DNA of 64,000 bases from Chimonanthus salicifolius (taxonomy: Eukaryota > Streptophyta > Magnoliopsida > Laurales > Calycanthaceae), in the NCBI GenBank assembly GCA_013350335.1, contig CM023539.1, positions 37,062,631-37,126,630 on the forward strand. Direction: 5' to 3'. Below are positions 56,532 through 64,000 of this stretch, in pieces. A program made the position numbers and the translations under genes. The notes below the pieces were generated by a model that was not told the origin of the DNA, did not search any database, and saw only the letters and a list, made by a program, of their open reading frames with translations. The first letter of the stretch is position 1. Each line of letters starts with the position of its first letter.

Positions 56532-58121
56532 TGTGACCCGACTCTGAGTAGCGAGTCAGTGGGTAGAATTAGTTTAGTAAATTAATATTGTTTATACAAA
56601 TTTGCTATGTTATTTTAAGTGAGTGGAAATTTCGATTAGAATTGTTCAATTGAAAAATTAAATTTAACATCAATGATTTTAGGTGGACCCTCAATTGCAC
56701 ACATTCCTCCCTAAAGTAGTGGCGTACTGAAAATAAAATTTAATGAGAATTTATACGTAAATTTTTTGTATTTAGAAGGGCAATTAAAATGTAAGAGTAA
56801 AAGTTTAAATAATTTTTTATTCCAAAATTAGTGAGTTTAATTAAAATCATTTCCATTAAAATTTATTTAGTTGGGTGTATATTTATCATATACCTATATT
56901 GTGTTAATAAAGAAGTACCCAAATCGTGTGGGTCCCTTGGAGACCCACACCCGTGAATCCCATTCACGGGAAAATACCCCATTCGGCTCACTTATCCCAA
57001 ATCCATAATCCACGATGGAAACTCAATCTCGACTAGGATTCCCCAAATCCGACTTTTCCTCATTCCCATCTCCAAAACGAAACCCTCATCTTCCCCCGAA
57101 TACTTCCTGTTTCAATCTTCCAATCATAGTTTCTTCTGGAATAATCCAGCCGACTGTTCCTTATAAATCCATGGATGGCAGCTAAATCCCCTTTCTTACC
57201 TCTGGCTATATCAACATTGGAGGTTTTGAAGCAGTAGTAGCCCTAAGACGTCTTCTCACTTTCCATCTCTCCCCTTCCTATCGTCTTCCTCTGTGAGTAG
57301 ATCTTCCAATCATTTTTTCTTCCTGGATTTTACCTAGGTTGGTGCCTTTGACTTCTTGATTATTTTAGGGTAGCTGATTTATTTAAATGCTTAAGAATTC
57401 AAACTTGTAATCTTCTAGTTTTAACTGTTTGAAACTGTCTATTTAATTACTTTTGCCTTTCCATTAGCTTGTTTCATCGATTTTAACTAGTCAATTTGTT
57501 ACTGTTTTATTTAGTTTCATGGGTATTTGCATAGACGTTTCAAGGTTTTTAACCAGACTTGTCTTCGTTCAATTGGGGACTGATTTTTAGACCAAGGTTG
57601 GCTTGACGCTGGGACTAGATTTCAATCTCTGGACTATTGGAATAGACCTCATAACCGTTGACAATAGGACTCATTTTCAGCCCCTAACTGGAGGATTTTA
57701 AGACTGGTTTTCAGTCTTAGAATGGGTCTTCAGTCTTAGACTACTAGCACAGGGACTCCAGAGAGCCCAATCCCAACGCCTTGACTTAAAATCTTACCAC
57801 CGTCTTTCAATTTTTTTTCATGGGCTTTAGTTTTGCCATTTTGCTTATCAATCACCAATGGTTAGTTTTTCTCTTAGACAACCAACCCCTTTTCAAATCG
57901 ATTTCAGGGTATTCATTAATTTACTTCCCCACCTGATGTGTGCCCAAGAGGTTATGTAGGACGTGAGTATGGGATATTATGTTAATTTCTCTTGCTTGGC
58001 CCCTACTAGTATGAGTCCCCACTCCCTAAAGGAGGTTAGTATGACAGAATAATGGTTTTGTTTAAGGAACCCTATTGGAATGGTAGTGTCGGCTATGAGA
58101 CTTGGTCCTGTAGGGTTCTCG

Positions 58122-58312
58122 TTGAGGAATATAGCTTCTATCATGTTTCGTACTGTATGTCGCTCTCATGACTGTTTGTCATTGTCGTTGAGGAGTATAC
58201 CTCCTATTATGCTTCGCGCTGTAGGTCGCTCTCACGACTATTTGTGGTTGTCGTTTATGAGTATATCTCCTATCATGCTTCGCGGTGTAGGTCTCTCTCA
58301 TGATTATTTTGT
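58122..58312 (+). repeat. 66-bp tandem repeat, three copies
   Basis: Units start at 58122, 58188 and 58254 with a strict 66-bp period (AGTATA.CTCCTAT.ATG core). Because 66 is a multiple of three, an open frame runs through it, but it is a by-product of the repeat. Confidence 0.9.
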
Positions 58313-58537
58313 ACACTTGGTGTACTTATTGCGCAGAGTTAGATACTTGTGAGACCTGCTTGGGCGGTACTAACTTGGTAAATCGTATATTTATCACCTT
58401 AGAGCTGACGTAATCACCAGAGTGGTGGAAAGATGCATGGTGAGGTAGATTATCTATGTTGTATGGAGATCTCTCACTTGTAAGTCGTGGCCTATGTCCC
58501 TTAAGGGATCATGATGTTTGACAGCCCGTTCCATAGA

Positions 58538-58737
58538 GGTATCTTTGGGTGGACATTGTGTTCACGTTGATGAGATTGGTATCCTTGGGTGGACGTTGTG
58601 TCCACGTTGTTGAGATTGGTGTCCTTGGGTGGACATTGTGTTCACGTTTATGAGATCGGTATCCTTGGGTGGACATTGTGTCCACGTTGATGAGATTGGT
58701 GTCCTTGGGTGGACATTGTGTTTATATTGATGAGATT
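58538..58737 (+). repeat. 40-bp tandem repeat, five copies
   Basis: Units start at 58538, 58578, 58618, 58658 and 58698 (GGTATCCTTGGGTGGAC...). Most units contain GTGGAC-GTTGT-GTCCAC, an inverted repeat able to form a hairpin. Confidence 0.92.
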
Positions 58738-59202
58738 GATAGCATAACCGTATTTATATTCCATTTCATACATTATAATTATGTAGGTGTGTGAGTGTGT
58801 AGCATGCATATTTCCTCACTGAGTTTTGTTTATACTCACATCCTTGAAATTTCAGGTAATGTTGCACCGGCTGGGTCCGAGGGACTCCGAGGAAGAGCTT
58901 AGTTTATCATGCTGCCTTATAAGCCCTACATCTTGAGTTAATTAATTTATTTATTTGATTTGAGTTGGTGATGTTGTTTATACAATTTTATTCATTGTGG
59001 ATTTCGTTGTAATAAATTCTAGAATGTTTGACAACATTTATGGCAGAGAATTGATATCTCCTTAGAGATATTAATGGTATTTGAGTTCATTTATGATCTC
59101 GATGATTGAGTTGTGAGTACACGTGTGTTTCCCACATGTGATATTCGAAAAAGTAAAATTATTCCGCGTCACATGCCTATATTTTTGGGTCAGGGCATGA
59201 CA

Positions 59203-59549
59203 GCTGAGCTGTCTGGACTTCTTTGTTCACGTGGATAATTTGTTAAACTTGATACAAATATTACATTTGGCCGAGTCCATTGTTAAGATGATACGGCATT
59301 GAATTGGGCTAGAAAGGCTCCTAGGTAATCAGTCTCGAAACCCTGTGCAAAGAGAGGAGACCACACTCCACCGATAATCTCGGTTGTTAAATTTGTGGAT
59401 AGGGAACAACACTCTCGTGGTTGCTGCCTATAATGCTGGGACATAATTGCCCAATGATAGTAACCATTGTGAATAGAAGGCTTATAGTCGATACATGGGG
59501 CATGGAAGGGCATTCATTCTTCATGGCACCTATGGCATGTCATTGCATG
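59203..59549. other. Unassigned DNA between two LTR segments
   Basis: Not matched to unit A. It is less AT-rich than its surroundings. I see no recognisable protein motif in either strand. It may be the internal part of a lost retroelement. Confidence 0.35.
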
Positions 59550-60160
59550 ATAGAACAGATTGCCTAGATTGACATAAGATGGAATGGTAGTCTTATTTTA
59601 GCAAATTTGACTAAATTTATTCATTTTGTTATTTTTAGCAAGCTTTAATTTTGTGTTATTTATAACAAGTTGTTACATTTGTGTTTTTGTGAATTTTCTT
59701 TATAGCCAAGTTAGTAGGTTAAAAGAAATTTTAGTCTATTTTTTGATGTAATTGCTCATAATGGATCTCCCCTCCAACAAAGGAGTGAAGAAGAGTATTC
59801 TTGAATGAAAGGTTCCTCAGAATCGATGTTAGATTCAACCATATAAAATACCACAAGGAGAATTTGGTGTGTCTTCCTCCTCTCAATTAAAGAGAGACTA
59901 TGATTTTGAAATCATTAGAGAGGGTATTTCTATTCAGTGAGAAATGATAAATTTTACCAAATTGAAGTCATACATGTGAACCCACCATTTCTTAAAGTCC
60001 CTTCAAATAGCAATTCGATGAGTAACAGAAACTTTTGAAAGGTATGAGAATGCCTATGACAGATATTTTTCTTAAAATTTTATATTATTTTTCATTTTAT
60101 TATAGTAAATTAAAACTTTTTAACTTATCATAAAAAGAAAAGATAAAATGAAAAGGTTCG
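59550..60160 (+). mobile_element. LTR-like fragment plus flanking DNA (unit B)
   Basis: 59550-59757 matches 19649-19813. 59758-60160 is absent from unit A. The boundaries beyond the shared TGAT.GAACAG start are unclear. Confidence 0.4.
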
Positions 60161-60403
60161 ACTTCTATAAAAAAGACTAATGCCCAAATTGATTTACTTC
60201 TACTGTCCAGCAAAAATAGATATAGATCATTGGATTGTCACATGACAAAATCATTGACAAACTGTCCGACATTCATGGCATTATTTGTAGAATTTGATGA
60301 CTACATAACAATCTTTAAAACAAATTAAACTTCATAATTGACACTAACTAACTAGTCTTACTTATGTCATTAATCTCTTGTATTCGACACTACAAAGCTA
60401 CCT

Positions 60404-60409
60404 TTTATT
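60404..60409 (-). terminator. Putative polyadenylation signal of the lectin kinase
   Basis: AATAAA on the minus strand, six bases after the stop codon. The spacing is short, so the functional signal could lie further downstream. The broken copy in unit A differs in this 3' region. Confidence 0.3.
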
Positions 60410-60414
60410 CAATA

Positions 60415-62430
60415 TCAACGGCCTCCAGAGAGAAATGAGTCAGCCACTGAGGAAGACGACTGTCCAATTGTCCGGTCGAAAGTAGAAGGATACGAGATTA
60501 TGAGACCGTCGAAGCCTTCTTGACCCAGTGCCAAAGCACTGGCATAATATCTATCCATTGGAAGTTCAGGCAAATCCGCGCTCCGGTCCAACATCTGCGT
60601 CACTTGTCGCATGCTCAGTCTAGATGATGATATGGGGTGTGTACAAATCAAACCAAGCTTCAGTACCAACTCCATCTCCTCAACATCATACTCTCCTCTC
60701 AAATTTTGATCACAAATTTCAAGTATCGAACCCCTCCTCCAACATTGCAACACACAATTAACCAAAAGACAACTATCTTCGGATGCACGTGTCTCTATTG
60801 GCCTCTTCCCACAAGCAACCTCAAGCATGAAAGCCCCAAATGCAAAGACATCAGTGCTTGTCGTTGCCTTGCCTGTAGTAGAAAGCTCAGGTGCAATATA
60901 ACCAAAAGTGCCCGCCACATGGGTGGTCTGAGGATCTCTTCCATGATCGTACAATCTCGCAAGCCCGAAATCACCTAATCTTCCATTCAAGCTAGCATCT
61001 AATAAAACATTGCTGGCTTTAACATCTCTATGAATAACAACTTGCTCCCATTGTTCATGCAAATAGAGAAGCCCAGAAGCCACACCTTTGATAATTTGAA
61101 AGCGTTGGCTCCAATTAAGAGTTGATTTGGGTTGGTTGAAGAGGAGCTTGTCTAGACTTCCATTTGGTATGAAATCATAAACCAGAAGCAGTTCACCATT
61201 TCGTCGACAATACCCTAGTAGCTGGACCAAGTTCCGGTGCCTGAGCCGACCGATGCTTACTATCTCCGCCACGAACTCCCTCATACCTTGTCTTGATTCA
61301 TGAGAAACTCTCTTAACAGCAACTTCAATTTTGGTCCTTGGTAGCACCCCTCTATACACCCTGCCGAAACCGCCCATGCCTAATACCTCTTTGTCTCTGA
61401 AACCCTTCGTAGCTATGAATAGATCCTTGTATGAGAAACGGTGAGGACCATATTCATGCTCCCAATCCTCAAGCAATTCTGCAAATTTCATCTTCCTCCT
61501 CACAAACCAACCCACCCCAGAGATGATCATTAACACCGTAACTAATACAATTGCAGGCAACCCAATAGTTAGAAACTTTGATTTCTTTTTGGGACCCATT
61601 CTTGGAAGCCTAGGAAGCTTTGACACATCGATCGTTCTGGCTACTCCATTCATTGCAAAGCTCCATCCCAACACATAATGAGATGTAAAGATGGAGCCAG
61701 TAGATGAAGAGAAACCCACATACATCACCTCTTCAAAGATGGAAGAAAGATCAATGGTTGCAGACAAGAGAGGCCTACTTGGTTTAGGTATGTGGATCGG
61801 AGATAATGTTACATTAAGCTTTGTCTCTACACCATCATATTCAATCCAAACTTGGATTGTTTGTCCGCTCATGAGAGTCAAATTCTCAGTCCTGCCATTT
61901 TCATTTGAAATATATGTAGCAGGTGTGGAGATGTTGGATATGAGGCTATTGATATCGATGCCTATGTGGTTGTAATCGATATCATTGAATTCAGGATTCT
62001 GAACCGTGTCTAGCTCAACAGCAAACAAATGATTTGTTGCGTTTCCGTCGTTTTCAGGATTAAGTTGGTCTAAATACGGGATAGGTAAAGCTCCTCGAAA
62101 GTCTTTAGAGGGGGAGATGACGAAGGCGATGCCATGGCTACTCAAGTTTGGATTACTGGAAACAATGGAAACAATGGCAAAGAAGAAGGAAGTAGAAAAA
62201 GAGCGAGCCTTACCATTTGAAGGATTGATGAAGTGAAGGGGTGTAGAGTGGAACGCATGACCCTTGGTTTGCTTTGAATCACCGGTGAACCTCAAGAGGC
62301 CATTGGGCGCGAACCCAGCTATGCCGTTCAAGCTAATGTCGGCACCCCGGAATCCTTGGTACAAGAAGCTGTCGTTGATAGAAGCAGCAAATTTGATGAA
62401 GAGGAACAAGAGCAGAAGGTTCAGAACCAT
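60415..62430 (-). CDS. L-type lectin-domain receptor kinase, clade IV-like, intact
   Basis: A 671-residue single-exon frame from ATG 62430 to TGA 60415. Residues 1-17 form a signal peptide. Residues about 20-262 are a legume-lectin domain with metal-site motifs VELD (Glu139, Asp141) and NHIGID (Asn154, Asp159). Residues about 286-310 span the membrane. From about 344 comes a Ser/Thr kinase with glycine loop GMGGFGRVY (351-359), Lys373 in VAVKR, catalytic loop HRDVKASN (Asp469), DFG (Asp487) and APE. All key residues are present. Length and lack of introns fit the family. These are plasma-membrane receptors whose lectin ectodomain senses ligands such as extracellular nucleotides or damage signals in studied members; the ligand here is unknown. 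The closest remembered relatives are Arabidopsis LecRK-IV members. Its tandem paralogue (21077) has a stop. Confidence 0.97.
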   Translation of the reverse strand: MVLNLLLLFLFIKFAASINDSFLYQGFRGADISLNGIAGFAPNGLLRFTGDSKQTKGHAFHSTPLHFINPSNGKARSFSTSFFFAIVSIVSSNPNLSSHGIAFVISPSKDFRGALPIPYLDQLNPENDGNATNHLFAVELDTVQNPEFNDIDYNHIGIDINSLISNISTPATYISNENGRTENLTLMSGQTIQVWIEYDGVETKLNVTLSPIHIPKPSRPLLSATIDLSSIFEEVMYVGFSSSTGSIFTSHYVLGWSFAMNGVARTIDVSKLPRLPRMGPKKKSKFLTIGLPAIVLVTVLMIISGVGWFVRRKMKFAELLEDWEHEYGPHRFSYKDLFIATKGFRDKEVLGMGGFGRVYRGVLPRTKIEVAVKRVSHESRQGMREFVAEIVSIGRLRHRNLVQLLGYCRRNGELLLVYDFIPNGSLDKLLFNQPKSTLNWSQRFQIIKGVASGLLYLHEQWEQVVIHRDVKASNVLLDASLNGRLGDFGLARLYDHGRDPQTTHVAGTFGYIAPELSTTGKATTSTDVFAFGAFMLEVACGKRPIETRASEDSCLLVNCVLQCWRRGSILEICDQNLRGEYDVEEMELVLKLGLICTHPISSSRLSMRQVTQMLDRSADLPELPMDRYYASALALGQEGFDGLIISYPSTFDRTIGQSSSSVADSFLSGGR

Positions 62431-62885
62431 GGCTGCAACGGTATGATCTAAGGTCTGAAGCTCTTCAATACTTCATCTACGGTGTGATCTAAGGTCTGAA
62501 GCTCTTCAATACTTCATCTTCATCTTCAATGCTAAGGTCATGACTGGTAGTAATTGGAATGGATGCGACTTCTAAATTGCTGAGGTCATGCACTGAATTT
62601 TCCACCAAAGTGCGCACATGGACTGACTTTAACTATTGTGAAGTTTCCATTATTTTTCATAAGGACCCACTGATTCAGACCTTACATTCGATTGCCGATC
62701 ACCCAAGGAATGCGTCATCATCATAGTTTGTTCCAAAAGATTTAGACCAATTTATCCTTGCCCTTCATAAATAATCTCTCTGCTGAGTAATAATTTCAGT
62801 AGATTTTGTTTCTTTGTGATTATATAATATATATTTTTTGCTATTTAGGATTGCAATGGACTTGAACAATTATTCATCAATCCGA
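62431..62885 (-). promoter_or_regulatory. 5' leader and promoter region of the intact lectin kinase
   Basis: Conserved with 23087-23510, implying shared control before one copy was broken. An AT-rich tract (about 62818-62835) lies near 390 bp upstream of the ATG. No TATA box can be assigned with confidence. The leader holds a 41-bp duplication unique to this copy. Confidence 0.5.
62439..62520 (-). repeat. 41-bp tandem duplication in the 5' leader
   Basis: Copies 62439-62479 and 62480-62520 (CGGT.TGATCTAAGGTCTGA...) differ by very few bases. The unit A paralogue has a single copy (about 23096-23136). It lies directly upstream of the start codon. Confidence 0.93.
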
Positions 62886-63329
62886 CTTTTGTAAACCCGA
62901 CTGACACTTTCACAGGCTTCCCTGACTTTTGCACAGAGTCTTTAGTTGATCCTATCAATCAACTAATCATATTTGGATGGATTTTTTCTGTATTTTTCTC
63001 CATCTTCTTTGATAATGCATTCTCGAAGATCCACTTGGATAACATCCAAAATTTGCAACTAAGATCACGTTTTACAATCATAGTTAATATTTTCGATTAC
63101 CTTTGAAATTTAACAATTCAGCGCATTTCTATTGTTTTCGTATTGTGTTTCAGAAAATACATGATTAATTTTTAAATTTGTACTTTATACATAAAAATTT
63201 AAAACTAAAATAATGATGAATAGAAAATAATAATTAGAAAATAAACAATATTAAGATAATACATTATAATAAGATCGTAGAATTAAAAAATAAAATAAAT
63301 TAGAAAAATAGCAATTAGAAATAGAGAAA

Positions 63330-63452
63330 ATAATAAATTCATAAATTATATGAGAATTATGGAATTATAATAATAAATTATTATTTTCTTGATCAACTAT
63401 GGGTTGAAATGGACCAAAATAACTGAAATGAAGTGTTTTGACCCAAGAAATA
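63330..63452. repeat. Start of a further duplication unit (C)
   Basis: AATTATATGAGAATTATGGAATTA and AATAACTGAAATGAAGTGTTTTG.CCCAAGAAATA match 470-655 of unit A, with a deletion of about 65 bp between the two blocks. It follows the upstream region of the unit B kinase, just as unit A follows kinase-upstream-like DNA at the left edge. Confidence 0.7.
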
Positions 63453-64000
63453 TGTTGTGCAAATTTTAAATTTATAACTCGCAAGTGCACGAACCATTTA
63501 GATAGTATAGCGATTGAATGCGAGGTCGAACCCATCGGAACTTAGGAAAATATATCCATGAAAATTATACCATTAAATTACATATTTTAAGAACTTTGAG
63601 AAATATAGAGAAAAATCATAAATATGGAGTTATTTATCTAGTCTATGAGTTTTAATCTTAATTTAGAAACATTCTATATTTAAACATAGAATCTAATAAT
63701 TTAACTAATTTTAATTAAGATGGTGGCATTAATATAAAAATATAAACAATCTCAATCTAATTTAAAATACAAAATTAAGATGCCATTAAATTTTTTCCAA
63801 CCTAGTTCATCAATTTCAAGAGTTTTTGGACTTATAAACAAAAAATAAAATTAAAGGCGCCTAAATTACCTATGTACATATTTACAGTGGAACTAGCTTA
63901 AAGAATCAAGGAGACATTATTTTCCATATTTAAAAATAAAACAAAGGCTTAGAATATGGAGCTCACGTAAATCATCAATCATGCATTCAAATTTTTCATC
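63453..64000 (-). mobile_element. Athila-like family LTR, minus strand, running off the window
   Basis: Starts TGTTGTGCAAATTTTAAATT and continues with AACTCGCAAGTGC and AGTGCGAGGT-type words. This is the reverse complement of the 3' end of the 11898-14061 LTR. About 550 bp are inside the window. Whether it is solo or part of a full element is unknown. Confidence 0.88.

Larger units (their letters stand above)
56532..59202 (+). mobile_element. 2.7-kb LTR-like insert with two minisatellites
   Basis: Starts TGTGACCCGAC and ends GGGTCAGGGCATGACA, near-complementary ends as in large Ty3 (Tekay/Del) LTRs. A TATA-like TTATAAAT lies at about 57161. The flanks do not form a duplication (TGTGT left, GCTGA right), and the right flank is not the sequence expected from unit A, so one junction was rearranged. 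No coding region. Confidence 0.65.
42557..62885. repeat. Segmental duplication unit B
   Basis: The partner of unit A, with the aligned blocks listed there. It contains the intact lectin kinase at its right end. It lacks the TRIM, Copia and two solo-LTR insertions of unit A and has its own set. Alignment with unit A ends near 62885, equivalent to 23510. Confidence 0.85.

Noticed and set aside
58080..58352. 90-residue plus-strand frame with internal repeats
   Set aside because: The 66-bp minisatellite keeps a frame open because its period is a multiple of three. There is no other coding support.

Overview
This window is nuclear DNA of a flowering plant. It is AT-rich and dense in transposable elements. 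It carries intron-less L-type lectin receptor kinase genes, TRIM elements, Athila-like Ty3 and Tnt1-type Copia retrotransposons, hAT and Stowaway MITEs, and retroelement primer sites complementary to plant tRNA-Asp and tRNA-iMet. The species cannot be named from sequence alone. Only one gene looks intact and functional: a clade IV-like lectin receptor kinase at 60415-62430 (minus). Its paralogue at 21077-23086 (minus) is broken by one in-frame stop codon.

The main architecture is a degraded tandem segmental duplication. Unit A (about 1-23.5 kb) and unit B (about 42.56-62.9 kb) align in order over most of their length. Each ends with the lectin kinase and its upstream region. A partial unit A' (about 23.9-26.9 kb) lies between them and has lost its kinase. 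The start of a further unit C (about 63.3-63.45 kb) follows unit B. The left edge of the window resembles kinase-upstream DNA, so the array probably continues on both sides.

Insertions then separated the copies. Unit A has a TRIM (4925-5469), a deleted Copia element (7307-11031), and solo LTRs at 11898-14061 and 19948-20857. Unit B has a two-MITE composite interrupted by a 4-kb LTR (44614-49082), a Stowaway-like MITE (about 49666-49838), a hAT MITE (51454-51854), a three-LTR TRIM (54752-55531) and a 2.7-kb LTR-like insert (56532-59202). Both units share an old minus-strand Ty3 element and an LTR inserted inside it (15857-17127 in A). Between A' and B lie a decayed hAT element (27502-29041), two paralogous first-exon-like fragments of a small secreted peptide (29396 and about 30.5 kb), and an Athila-like Ty3 element (about 31966-42556).

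The Athila-like element has a solo LTR of its own family inserted inside its reverse transcriptase. That solo LTR (37561-40014) carries about 420 bp recognisable as the coiled-coil coding sequence of the host golgin candidate 5/TMF gene. This apparent gene-fragment capture is the most notable single observation. Other notable structures are a 77+77 bp near-perfect inverted repeat (25621-25877), a repeat family built on the palindrome ATCGGCCGAT, and hairpin-forming minisatellites inside two large LTRs.
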